A DNA stretch of 64,000 nt from Tigriopus japonicus. Lineage: Eukaryota; Arthropoda; Copepoda; Harpacticoida; Harpacticidae. Location of the stretch: contig CM021320.1 of the NCBI GenBank assembly GCA_010645155.1, forward strand, positions 5,100,676 through 5,164,675. Reading direction: 5' to 3'. Position numbers and translations under genes: made by a program. How positions within the stretch are numbered: position 1 is the stretch's first letter; each line of letters starts with the position of its first letter. Positions 36,001-48,700 of the stretch are shown piece by piece. Below the pieces are notes generated by a model that was given only the letters and a program-made list of their open reading frames with translations, was not told the origin of the DNA and made no database searches.

Positions 36001-39000
36001 GAATGAATACATGCATGCACCTTCTCCGCTTTGGTTTATGACCTTCGGTAAAGTATCATACAATTGAGCCAAACAATGGATGGTTTTCTCGGAAATTTGG
36101 AAGAAAACTTGATGTGAAATAAGTGGATAAAGCGTTCCATGACCTTTGTTTTGATACATTTCCATGTCATTGGCATTTCCATTTCTTATGATCAGGTGTT
36201 TAAACTACATCCTAATAATGTGTTTACGGAGGCTTTGACTTTTGAGAGGGCCATATGTGTTGCTAATGGCAGCTCTTAGAAACCTAATTGAAGAGAAGTG
36301 ACAAGTGAAGGCATTGCAATGATGTTTGATTTGCCCGTGCTCTCAGAAGCTCAGTTTTTTTACTCAAAACTCCATTGTACTCCACTTGAGCGTTTGCTTT
36401 TTCGTACATACTTGGATGGAGTGGAAATTGATGGTGGGGCCTATTGATAGATGGGTGTGACCTCAAGGGATAATTGTATCAAGATGCCAATGTCTGACAG
36501 AAAGAAATGGCTTTCTATCCACCTCCTGTCAAGGGAACAACCCCATCAGTTTTGGTTCGATTGTGGAGCACTCAGACAACAAGGCAAGGAACCACTTTGT
36601 GCCCAATCTGCTCGAATGTCCAAATCATCGCTCTTAACCGAAGACCAGAGTTAGTTCGAGTTCTTTTCGAGGTTCCGAAAAGAAATTCAACCAGTTTTTG
36701 AGAAGATAAATCATGAAATTTTTTGAGCTTGAAAAAAATAACTCTTTTGATGAAGAAAGGCATATGAATCAATGAAAAGTAAAGGCAGGTGTAACAGTGG
36801 TCGCCATCTTAAACGAGAAACAAATTGGTGTTGTGATATCAATATTTCAATGCAAACCTAGGATCCGATATGGTACAACTAGTGTACGATATTAAATGTC
36901 AGGGAAACTAATAACTGATGAATGAGACGCGCACGATCGGTGAGTTCAGATGTCTGCAATACTCCGTTCATGAGCAAATGGATTAAAATGGGGAAGAACC
37001 GGTGGTTTATCAGCAATTGTATCATTTGTAATGCGATTCATCTTCTAAACCTTATTTTTTCTAATGTTAGAAGTAGTCAATATACAATTCGAATAGCAAG
37101 AGGTTCAAACCTTTGGACACGATTTCGATCTCCATTAGTATTGGACTGGCATTGAAAAATCCTTCTAATACCTCTGCAACGTTTGAATATTTTATTAGCT
37201 AAAGGTATGACTATTGTTGGCTTTCTCCAAGCTTAGCTTAGTAAGTTCGCTCTCTCCAGTTCGGTTATGTATTAAGACTTAGTAGAAGCGTGTGTCTGAA
37301 AACCTTGACATTGTTCCTCAGACTTCAATTCAAGTTACTAAACTGTCAAGAATTGTCTCCCAATTCAAATAGCGTCTGTAGTGTGGTGAAGTTGAAATGG
37401 CAAATTGATGGAAACTAACATGGATCATTGGGTAAGAGACTCATGCTTATACAAATAGCCATAAGTTCATTCAAGGTTACTAAAAGGATCAAGGTTAAAA
37501 GATAGCAGCCCAAACTTATGGAATGACTTTGACGTGAACGTTCTCGAAAACCATCAAACCCATATTTCTTTCACAACGTATCTTTTCACTGGAAAAGTTT
37601 TTTCCCACGCTTTACGGTTTCGATGAACAATAATTGTTTTGATAAAGAACCGTGAAAAACTAGGCCATCATTAAGAACTTCAGAAGAAAGGATATGACAT
37701 GGACAGCAACCTCAGAAACTGGACCACTAAAAGCTTTCAGTCTTCACATTTGACTCACTTCATTTTTCTGCGAGTCTTCTTCCTCTCTTCATCAATAATA
37801 ATCTTGAAGATCTTGGCTGGAAATACCCAAAGCTGTATTTGGCTTTGAAAAATAGCTTTTACGTGAGTTTATGCGGGTTGCCAACGAATCTGTCAAGAAA
37901 ATCCCGTGCCAAACTGAGCGGATCACTTTTTGATCTCACGTTCAAATAGATGAAAAGAGCCCGTTTTGGTTCACCGAAGGCGCTTCTTCAAAATTCAATC
38001 TCATTTTGTCAATCCAAACGTCGTCAAAAACAACGTCAGCTCTTAGAAAACGACAAATTAATTTGATTTTTCCAAAGCTATTGCAGCTGCTGGAAGTTAA
38101 AACCCCATTTGTCATTTCAAAACGCTTCGCAAACATGTCAAAGGCTCAAATTGCGTCCCCATTTCCAGCTAATGCTTATATAAACACGGTCTCTTTCCTA
38201 GAATTGTGAGTAAATGTTAATAAATAATCATAGCAAATTGGTAATGTTTCACTAAGAAAGTTTCCCATCCTTGGTTTCGTCATTTCCACCTCAAGGTTGG
38301 AAGGAAACGAGTCCAATATGGATAGAATGATGGCAAAACAGCAGGGCCACTTTTGTAAAGCAAGAACCAGTTGGGAACCCAGAGGGCAATCTGCTCATTC
38401 GGCTCAAGTTCAACCTAGCATGGCTTAAAACACTGCGCTTCAAAGGCAGGTTTTTATCGACAATGTGAAGCCCACCCACTGCAGAGAATCGACGTGCGGA
38501 TCTCTAATGCTTTACCAAACTGTATAGAAGTGGAACAACAACCACAACAGGCCACTTCAACATGGTGTTCTGTTTTTGTGACGAGACATTGGTGGGATGG
38601 TTCTTTGTTAATTATGCTTCAGCTCAGTTGTAGATAAACGGAGAATTGCCTCAAAGTAGCTTGTAAACACTTCAACAGTCCACTTTTTTGGGTGTACATA
38701 AATATCAATTCCACTACGCTGTAGCTGTGCTGCATGGTGGTTGGTGATTGGTGGTAAGGTATTTGTTTATGATGGAAAAGTAGGCTGAGCACATATCTTG
38801 TAGACTCACTTTTCAATGATTTCGGAAACTTGTAAATAAAGCTAATTGACCAAAGCCAACAGAGTTCATATTGCTATTGTGGACATCAAATAGTTCACGT
38901 CATCAAGCTTCAAAAACATTTGGTTAATACCATTTTCTCCTTGCTAATACATAACCAAGAATAACTCTCTGGTTCATTGTAAGCAGAATAACGAAAGATA

Positions 39001-40707
39001 GCAATCTGATGATTAACTCCCCAGAGGTCTTAACATCTAAAACCAGATGCAGAAGAAACAAGGTAGAGCATATTAATGGATGAGCCAGAAAATAAGCATG
39101 GTAATTGTGAAGTGATCTGTTATTCTATTCTTACCGATAATGAGATTGTATGAACAGCCACTGTATCCAAGGTCTCTAAGCTCCTCAAATAGATTGCAGT
39201 CCGTGTTCTTATTGCATCTTAAATTAACTTTTAAGTCTGAAATATTTGATATCAATGATTGAAAAAAATCGGTGTTGTAGCAACTTGGTCGCAAGATTTT
39301 GAGAAAAAGACACCATGACTTCCTTTTTTCTATAGATCATCGAATTGATTTCAAAGGATTTTACCAATCTTACAATGTTAAAACTTTTCATTTCAATAAA
39401 TCCACATTCATTTGTGGATTTATTGGTTACACCAAAAGTCGTATGTGCTCTAATTTCCACTACATAATTTTGTTGTATGTAAACTAGTTGCTACAGAGTG
39501 CCTGGATTGCAATTTCTCATTACGAATTCAACAAGTAAAATGAGTTAAATGTTTAACCATGCTTTCAGCTCTCATTTTCTTGCCATGTTTGATTTTCTTG
39601 CATAAAAGTTAGTCTTTTCGCCTCTGATATTTGATTGAGCGTAAAAAAAAAAATATTTTTTGGGCTTAACTCGGTTTCCAGACATTGCTGTCTGAAAGTC
39701 AATGATGCTTATTCGCCATGACGCACTCAAAGCGTTTTGGTCGTTACGTAGTCTTTTTTAAAAGAATGTTGCAGTAGTTCCAAAGTTGTCTCCATGCACT
39801 TTCTTGAGATGCACGTCATAACAGATACTGACATACCCTGGAATAATCCGGCTATTTTGACTAAATGTTTTGAAAGGTTTTCTGAATGGATTGTTCAATG
39901 AGGATCAACATTCGCTGCCTTGTCAAATAAAGGTAAATCTAGATTGGTGGTAATGCTAATTAAACCAACAGATTAAAATTCATAATACCTGTCATTAAAT
40001 CAAGTATCGTCTAACCATTCCGACAGTTCCGACCTCTGGCAAATTTCTACTTGGTTGCAGGTTCATAAAATCGATTCCTCTTTAATATGGTTGGTAAACC
40101 GTTATAACCCTATCTTAATGTTGAGATAAGATGTACAGTTCGCAACAACATTCAGGAAGTCTGCGACCAACTGCTTCAATCCAATTTATCATTCCAATCC
40201 ATAAATGGCATGATGCCTTGTGTTACGTGGAAAGGAGAAATTTATCGATATTATTCGACATTTCAGTTAGTTATCAAAGCGGCTTCGCTCTTTACGGATC
40301 ATTATCTCTGTACAACTTTTGTTTTGTAATGCGGTGGCATTCAAAGTGCAGACTTCGCCTTAAAGTCATTTTCGAAACTGGTTTCATGAACACTTGTTTA
40401 TTCACAAGCAAAACGAAGAAACTTCATTTTATCTCCCAGGAATTGTTCTATTATCTCAGAGATCTCTCCTGTTCCTAGTGTGGACCTCACACACTCAAAT
40501 GGAACATAGCTGTCGGCCGGGTTGCAGAAATTGAATTTCATTTTCTTTGCAGGTCCCGTTTTTCCGTCCCAGGCCTGAATCCTCCATCGCATCTGTCAAT
40601 TTGATGAATTTCTCCCGTCAAAAAACCGCTGGAGAAGAATGCCCTTCTCCTTTCTAAGCACTGGAGCTTAGAAATCTGATGAAAATTGGTTCCATTTGAT
40701 TGATGAA
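30076..40707. other. Gene-poor region, nothing recognised
   Basis: About 10.6 kb with only short unrelated frames. An alternating purine-pyrimidine stretch GCACGCGCGTACGTACACG occurs near 31497-31515. The frames at 34547-34918, 35175-35459 and 35642-36067 were inspected and show no domain, no signal peptide and no splice partners. Confidence 0.4.
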
Positions 40708-41163
40708 ATGTTCTCGGGGTCCTCAAGTACGTCGGAGGATGTGGCTGTCTTGTGTTTGATATTCTTCGGACTTTCCGTTTTGGTCGGGGGTCTGATATAT
40801 TTGCTCTGCCGAATATTCTGTTATGACTTTTGGGCCTCATGTTGCTCTCGGTTCAAGGAAAAAGTGACACCCTCCCCATTGGGTTCTGCCTCCCAAATCT
40901 TCGAGAAAGGTGCCACTCACAAGAGCTTGGTCAAGAAGATGATCCTGAATGCCCAGCATAATGACAAGAGCAGATGGGCCAAACGGAGGTTGAGTGAGGA
41001 CTTCTTGGCTGGTCAAGAGGACGATCAGATTATATATTCCACCGATCCCGTGGTGACAATGTCGAAGAGGGATTCGATTTTCAGCCAAACCTTGGCCTTG
41101 CCGGACACATATGGCCGACAGAATCCATGGGGAGCCAGACCGAAAGAGGGCCCCTACTTTTGA
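40708..41163 (+). CDS. Small single-pass membrane protein, unknown function
   Basis: A 151-residue protein starting at the first ATG of the frame (MFSGSSSTSEDVA). Upstream the frame is closed by a TAG at 40669. One strong membrane segment at about residues 11-35 (VAVLCLIFFGLSVLVGGLIYLLC) is followed by a cysteine-rich juxtamembrane stretch (CRIFCYD, ASCCSRF) that could be palmitoylated. A hydrophilic tail with many Ser/Thr and basic residues ends in a proline/glycine-rich GPYF. The short uncharged N-terminus without a cleavable signal suggests a signal-anchor protein with the tail in the cytosol. I recognise no family. A good AATAAA lies 117 bp downstream, which supports a real transcript. 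The gene faces the carboxypeptidase tail-to-tail. Upstream coding exons cannot be excluded. Confidence 0.6.
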   Translation: MFSGSSSTSEDVAVLCLIFFGLSVLVGGLIYLLCRIFCYDFWASCCSRFKEKVTPSPLGSASQIFEKGATHKSLVKKMILNAQHNDKSRWAKRRLSEDFLAGQEDDQIIYSTDPVVTMSKRDSIFSQTLALPDTYGRQNPWGARPKEGPYF

Positions 41164-41279
41164 AGATTGTTCAATTTTGATATTTTTGAAATGTTAACGT
41201 GACAAGCCATGTTTTATGAATATTGACGAGCTGTTGTAAACTGGGCTCGAGGAAGGAATCGTTTTCGATTCCCAAAGTG

Positions 41280-41285
41280 AATAAA
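41280..41285 (+). terminator. Polyadenylation signal AATAAA of the small membrane protein gene
   Basis: Canonical AATAAA 117 bp after the stop codon at 41163, followed about 20 bp later by an A-rich run. Confidence 0.6.
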
Positions 41286-41385
41286 CCAATCAACGGGAAC
41301 AAAAAAAAAGACTCAATTGGGAACACGTCTGGACAGATGGAATTGGCTTAATCTTGACGGGCTTTTCTTGAAGTGAGAACGGCCT

Positions 41386-42574
41386 TCAATCTCCTTTCCC
41401 ATCAATTTCTAGAATTGTCCCGGTCATCGCCTCGATTCCTGCCAAAGTGGCTTGAAGAGTCGCCAACAAATTGGGTTCGTCGACGAGGAATCGCTGAACT
41501 CCGTCCGGACCGCGTTGTCTCATTTCGAAAGCAAAAGCAAATTTGATATTTTTTTCCAAGTAAACCCAATCTAGCACTCCTCCTCTCTTGGGGCCAAACA
41601 AAGTACTCGTGGGGCCAAATTTGTAACGTAGACCCTCTTGATTGGCTTCGATGGCATTTTTTGCTGCCTCAAGAACTGTCATCTGATCCTCATAATGGGC
41701 GGGCATCTCTTTCCGAAATCCAAATGGAGACAAGAGTACGGTGGCGCAACAATGGACCGTCAAATACCCGATCATTTGGAAGCCCTGATTGATGGCGGCG
41801 TTCAATCCTTTTTGAATGGCCATGGACTCAGGCTCAGAGAAAGGGTGGTCTCCCTCATATTCTTGAGAACAAGGATTTGGTGTCCTAGATGTAGGCCCTA
41901 GTGAATTCAGAGCTACGGGGTCCAAGGGGAAGTTCCGATTTGGATCGACCCCAAAACAAGTCCGATTTCCTGCAAGGAATATATAATGAGTTGGTCTGCA
42001 TAGTCCGGGGGAAAACCCTTCGCTTACTCTACTCAAGATTACCTGTTTGAAATTTCCGTCGGTTCTTTCGCCACAGCCGGTCTACACTGTGAGAATATTC
42101 ATAACCATCTGGATTGATCACCGGGGCCACGAAAAATGTAACACGACTGGTGAGGAATTTCAAATTTCCCGCCACGAGTCGTTGAATGAAGTAAACACAG
42201 AATGCATGGGAAATCCACTCGCGGCCGTGCATCCCACAATCAATCCAGATTGCCTTCCTTTGAATATGCACAGATGGCAAATTTGAGGGCCTTTTGTTGT
42301 GTGCACGCTCCCGTTTTGGCCTTTGAGCCCCAGTGTTGACAGAATTTACACTATCTTGAGTAATTTTGAACACTTTGATGGGCCGGCCTTCGCCACTTTT
42401 CAACAAAATTTGATGCGTCAAAGACGGGTAACTGTGCTCCAAGTTGTCCAAAAACTCGTATATTTCGGTAAGGTTATGAATTTTTCCATGATCATATCCT
42501 TTCACTTGCACTAAAACCGTGACCATTAGGTAAAGGACGAGCATGTTGCACAACATGTTCGTACTATGAACCAT
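41386..42574 (-). CDS. Secreted M14 zinc metallocarboxypeptidase (CPA/CPB type) without propeptide
   Basis: Exons 42574-42043 and 41969-41386 join in phase 1 over a 73-bp intron to give 371 residues. A signal peptide (about residues 1-26) is followed at once by the mature catalytic fold (YDHGKIHNLTEIYEFLDNL). Zinc ligands are H116 and E119 in GMHGREW and H250 in YLTVHCC. The substrate arginines are in HGREW and DPNRNF (N188, R189), and the general base is E326 in FAFEMRQRG. C182 and C211 match the usual disulphide. The family removes C-terminal residues from peptides, normally in digestion. Odd points: no inhibitory propeptide between signal and enzyme, a roughly 25-residue basic insertion (GAQRPKRERAHNKRP) before the first zinc motif, HCCAT replacing the usual HSYSQ-like motif after the third ligand, and no clear equivalent of the catalytic Tyr248 (segment STLFGPKRGGVLDW). 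It may therefore have altered specificity or low activity. Only 153 bp separates its start from the SmydA stop. Confidence 0.87.
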
Positions 42575-42680
42575 TTGGTCGATCTACGGGAATATATCTA
42601 TCCATCTACCTGTCGATGTTTCAATTTGATAGTTGGATGGAAGAGTCGCTTTAGTTCGAACCAGATTGAACTGGCACAAC

Positions 42681-42686
42681 TTTATT
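42681..42686 (-). terminator. Polyadenylation signal AATAAA of the SmydA-like gene
   Basis: AATAAA on the minus strand, 42 bp past the stop at 42728. It lies inside the 153 bp that separate this stop from the downstream carboxypeptidase start. Confidence 0.6.
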
Positions 42687-42727
42687 GAAATGGCTTTACA
42701 TGCTTGCTTGATTCCAATGGTCAAGCT

Positions 42728-45700
42728 TTACTGGTGTTCAAACTTACACGCTTCAGATTTGATGGCAAAAGAATTCACAAGTCGATATCTCCCAATCATG
42801 TTCTTGGCCTGAGTCTCAGTTCTAGCTCCTTCAGCCAACATTTTCAAGTATTCTTTTCGACTCGAGATTCCTTCGTCGAAGTTGAGTTTTGCCAATCGCA
42901 TTTTGGGTCGGTTCATCTCAAGGAGGAAAACCCCCAACTTCTTGGTCTGACCATTGTCCACATGATACAGGTATTTGATGATGGACTGACAGAGCTCGAT
43001 CCTTCTCTCTAAAATGGGCCTGTTTATGAGCGTTTCATCCGATTCTCTCACAGTGTAGAGGACGGCCAGATGAGATTTTATTTTGATGAGAAAGTGGTTG
43101 AATTTGGGCAGTGATTGGCTCTCGACTTTTTTAATGAAATCCTCACATTGCTTGATATTGGCACGGTCCATGGACTCATTTTCCCATTCTTTGGCTACTT
43201 CGACTTCCCTGTCCTTTGCGTAGTTGGCAGGATATTGGAACTGGCAACCCTGGCAAATCCATGTGGTGATTGGGTTCAGTTGGTCTTGTGGTAAAACTCG
43301 ATCGAAGCATTTTTGACAAAGAACCGCATGCGAGAATATACCACCGTCACTCATATCTTTGCATCTTGCGCAAGAGCAGTCAAAGAACCATTGCTCTTTT
43401 AATGTTTGACGTCGTTCAAGAGGACCTACAATGAGATGGAAAGAAATATTTCACCGAAGGAACAAGGTTGCCGGGGCTAATATTTTTTTTTTTGCCGTCA
43501 CACCTTCAAAACAAGGCATTATTCATTCATTGAAGATCCATGTTGAGAAGATATTGTGGGTTTTAAGTCTTTTACGAGACACCAAAGTAACCTTTCAAGA
43601 GCCAGCAGGAGGAAACTCTGTGGGCAAAAACTAATGAGAGAAGCAATCAGGTTCGACTAACTAAGCTTTCCTGGTCAAAAATGGTCATGCTCCACGCACA
43701 TCCTCCACGCATCCTTTTTTGTTGTGTCCTTTAAAGACTGTTTTCTCAGGGAGTCGAGTTGTTTACAGTATTTAGCCAGAGTGTGGGTTTGCCAGATTAG
43801 GGCGATTCTGGTGCGGTCTCGCCGTTATTAAAACCTTTGTCCATCCTCTTACGGTTCCCTAGAATCTATTTCTGCCGACTAAACAAAGCAAAGTGGTCCC
43901 CAAACACAAGAAAAGAAATTTAAACCTTCAAAAAGCATCAAAGTACAAAATAAACAGAACACCAAACCAGTCATAACCAACGTGGGCATGTGAACACTTC
44001 TATTTGTGGCCACTTTTTGAGTACATGACCCCTATGTTGCTCTCGGCCTTCATATTTCATGTACGTATATGGTCAATTAGTTTTGATGAAACCATAAAAC
44101 CAGTTGAAACTGCGGGGGAAAATACAAAGTTTCAACTTGAATGTGTGTTTCAACAAGTTTGATCAACAAATTATGAGCTTAGTTCAAAATAGAGGGCTAC
44201 CCATTGAGTTCTATTAAGTACTAGAGGGAGTGTACCCACAAAAATGTATCACTAGCCGGCAGTTGAGTGGACAAAAGTGTGGGAACATTTGAAATGTGTG
44301 ACCAGGCAAATATAAACCCTGACATTGAATGTGTGTTTCAACGAGTTTAATCAACGGGCTCTATAGTTCAAAATACAGGGCTACCCATTGAGTTCTATTA
44401 AATACTAGAAGGAGTGTGTACCCATAAACATGTGTCACTAGTCGTCAGCTGTTGAGCAGACAAAGGTGTGGGAACATTTGACATGTGTGACCAAGCAAAT
44501 TTAAACCTTGGCATTGATCGATTTTGCTCAAAGCCTATGAATGCAGTGTTGCAAATCAAAATTAGGCTGTACGTGTTCATTTCTAGGACACAAAACTCTG
44601 TTCATCATTAGGGTTTTGAAATTTGGGTGACGTTTATTGAAACACTTTGAATTGAAAGAGTTTGCAAGTTATATACCAACCCCAGTATGAGTTTTTTGTT
44701 TTCTTAGAGCAAAATCAAGAAATGAACATTTTTGAAGCCCACCCAAAAACGACAAAGACCTATCCAATGCAAGTTTGGCCACTCTGACTGTCTGCACAAT
44801 AACAGTGAGAGTGACATTTTTTCAGGGAAAAATGCAACTAGCCCTGCCTCCTATTGGGCAGATTGGATGCTATCTAGTGATTAACAAACGATCTATGGGG
44901 CTACCAGAGAATCACCGCTCCCATTATTTCATGTTTCAATGTGCTTTGAGTATTGGGATGAGATTTGATTTAGATATCAATGATAAAAGAAGTTGTTTTT
45001 GTGGCTCGTTTGTCTGCACAACCAGTTCAAAAATTGTCAAATTTCTGCCCGGATAGTCGAGCTACGAGAAGGACATTTTCAGTCGGGCGCCTTGCCCAAC
45101 TCCATGCTATCAAAGCCAAACCATTTTTTCATTCAAGCGGCTGAATAATAGTGTTTTTTTCTATCCGTTTAGCCCTTTGGTTCAAAGTACACATCTTTTT
45201 TATTGTGACAAAAATGTTTTTCCTGCGAGAACTCAGAAACATTTCCACGGTGAAGGTTAAAAGCCGAACAACCCCTACTAAGCTTTACAAATGTGGAAAG
45301 ATTATTGCTTGTCCGAGATGCAGGGGTGGAACAAGATGGTCCAGGTCACTTCCAATAACCGTGAGGTTTGTCTTGGTCGAAGCCAGATTTTCCTTCAGAT
45401 TGGGCAAATACAAAAGACAAAGGGACCTCCAGTAGACTTTCAATGTTCAGAGCTCTTCACGCTAAAGTCAAGCAAGACCAAAAGACTCGGTCCTTACAAT
45501 CATACACCTCTTCAGATGAATGGAACGGAAGACATATGCGGTATAGTTCAAGATTCTAAAGGGGTTTGACAAAAGAGATCGATCAAGTCTCCCATTTCTG
45601 GAATAGAGGACCATTTCCTTGATAGACTTGTTCTAGTTTGGCTGCAGATTTAAGGACTATGGGCCATTCATCCGTTCGTTTGTTTGTCGACCATGCAAAC

Positions 45701-48700
45701 ATGTCAGAAAAGACGTTGAATATATGGGATGACGAAAAAACAAAAAAAAGTCGCCTTAACTAATCTCGTGCCATGGGGTTTGGAGTACGATCACTTATTT
45801 TATTAATAACTAAAGGAAAAGAGTGAAATACTGTATTGAAATACAGGGAGCGTGCAATTTTGCTCACGCACCACCAGATCAGTTGCTTCAAATCAGTGAA
45901 CACGGAAAGCCAATTTAAACAGCGTTGCCTTCATCTTGACACACGCAAATGCACTTTTCTGATCCAGTCAACCTCGGGTCTACTTCAAGCTTTAAATTTC
46001 TTTCTCAACTTTTAATTAATAGGTGTCAAGAAGCTGCAAAAGTCGGGACAAGTGATGTGCGTCTCTCGGTGCGGAAAGAAGCAAAATATATTGTTGTCTG
46101 AGTGCTGTCAAACCAAACCCCATGTTTATAGCGGTGGTCCTCCGTTCGATTTCGTGGCTGCAAAAGCCAACCAACCAACCACCAGCTGGTCCAAAGAGGC
46201 TACCATGTTCTACGAGTGATGCAGTAAAACAAAGAGTTTTGCGGTGATGCTTCCTTCTGAAAATGCCTGGCTCTCTCATTCTCTTTTGGCGCTTGTCGAG
46301 CCAACTCTGGAGCGAACTCTCGGAAAAATTGAATATAGTCCACAAAAATGCAAGTGGACTTAGCGTGGGTAGACTTTTGCCAATGCCTGTACATTTGATA
46401 AAGACCAGGACCATCAGGCCTTTGCTTATGACATGTGTCGCATATCTAAGGAGCCAGACATTTACATGCAATGAGTCCTGAATAACCGATCACAATGTAT
46501 AACTAGACGTGATCTCGATTGTTGGAAGTACATGAAGAAACAAAGACTTCCACCGACCTTATCTTTTATTTGGCACGGTATTGAGAGAAAAAGAAGCAAG
46601 AGTCACATCCTTACTTGGAAGAGAAAGGGATCTAGCGTTTATACCTTCCAATAAAATCCAGTTTATCTCCGAGAAGGAAAGGCAAGTGCAAGAGTGGGCC
46701 AACCATTGCTGGACCAAATTCAATTGTGGGCCTTGCTCGTTCCCACAATCGCACATGTTGTTTCCGAATAAATGTGCTCTAGCATGTTGTTTGAATGACA
46801 GGCGACATGTTGATAAAAAAAGAATATATCCGTCTTGATACTAGATCCTTTTTTATTGAACTCAACTCAGCCGGGACCAACTTATCCTTCTATTAATGTC
46901 GTCTCTAAGCCGGAGAAATCACACGTTTAATTCCGAATGAACTAACCTTGGAAGGTGTTGATGTAGCTTATGGTCATTTCCTCGCCTGGCTTGATCAATC
47001 GTTGAGCCACCAATTTCACTCGACCGTCACTTCCACTTTGAACATGCTGAACATTGGGTTGGCAGGAGTGAGACATCAAAGCCACTAAAGGATACAGAGC
47101 TCGACCTTCACCACCTTGTGAAGTAGTGAAGCCGAACGAGTTGACCCGCAAGATCCCATAGGCACGTTCCACCCGTTGAGGCGAAAAGACCCCGGATAAG
47201 AATTGGACAATTTCCTCGAGGTATTGGCAATGACTTGGATCAACTTTAATGTCCGGGATATGATCCATTAAACGAAGCAACCAATCCCTCTGAATGGGAA
47301 CAAATGAAGATAAGAGGGACACACACACAACGGGTCACTTGATTGATAATGGACGGAAAGTAAATAGAAAAGAGAGCCCTTTCCTGTTTATGGGGACTTA
47401 AACCGTACTTGAGACCAAAGCCAGGCTACAAGATGCACTTTCTTGCATCATGAAGGGATGCCAGTGCCAAAATCTGATTTGATGCATTATTTTGCTTTGG
47501 TGGTCCACCTGGCCTTCAAAACAGAAAGTCGTGACCGAGCAATTTCCGACAAATACAAAAAGGGGATAACAACAACAGGATCAAATTAGGCTTTGTTTTT
47601 GAGAGATGCATTTCACTCAAGTGACCCTGTGCGTAGGATTTTTGGCGGTGTCGTTGTTATCATTGTTGAGGGTATGTTTGGGATCGTTGGGTTCGGCGAT
47701 GAAATCCAAAAAGCGAATTACTCCCACACTAGCATAAGCAATCGAGGACTGGTTTAAATCATCCTCGCATTTGGGAGCAGACCCTGGTTTTTGGCTCAAA
47801 ATTGCACACTCGGGCAGGTTTTGATGCGATGGAACACACTCTTTGGAACACGTGGGAAATCCACACTGGAGACAAGGAAATTCCAAATTTCTGGCCTTTC
47901 TCAAGCACACAAGGCAAACTGGTTGGCTCTGAGGGGCAATTACAACGGGAAGATCTTCCAGAACCGTTTCGAGGGGTCGGACCTCTTTTGAGGCCACCAT
48001 AAAACGGCCTACGGTTGAATTTTCGGCCACGGCAAAAGCCACACAACAGATGGGTTTCTCAACGGATGGACTCAACGAGCTGAAACCGAACGGGAACAAA
48101 CTTCATTCCCTTCACAAGGTGAGTTTATAACTTACAAAGACATCCAAAAAAAAGAACAAAAGTCGGTCCATTTGAAAAAAACGTTTCTAGTTTTGAAAAC
48201 AAAGTTTGTCAGATTTTTATGATGCACTATAATTTTTACTTTTATAAACAATCATTCCCTAATTATTTTTCGTAGATGGGTACTCCGGTTTCCTCTCTAA
48301 ACCATCGATCAAGAACTTCGAGCTTTTATCCCAATGGATTGTTTATCCTTCGCCTTATTGAGATAACTATTAGAGATATTCCTTCCTCAGAGGGCCAACA
48401 AGAAAAGGTTCGAGACACTTTCAAGCGGTAACAAATATGATTATGATCGTGACTCAAGATTGCAAAGAAACATAACTTCAATGAAGTACAAACGCTGAAC
48501 TGCCATTGCAAATGACTAGAGGGGTTAAAAATGCAAAACCTCTTATTTGCATTTTTTGGCCTTGTTAGCATATTTTTTTCATTTTTGCTAATTTTAACAA
48601 AAACGACGAAACGATTGGTGCTTGCGTGGAAATTAAATTTTATTTAACAATTTATACCTCAGTTAAACCTGAAATATGTTGCATTTATCATCTCTTTTTT

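Noticed and set aside
34547..36067. Plus-strand frames of 94-141 codons
   Set aside because: They do not connect through plausible splice sites and show no domains; antisense frames of similar length exist in the same DNA.
46016..46471. 151-codon minus-strand frame inside SmydA intron 3
   Set aside because: No similarity to SET/MYND proteins, includes the CCAACC repeat, and phase does not fit as an extra exon.
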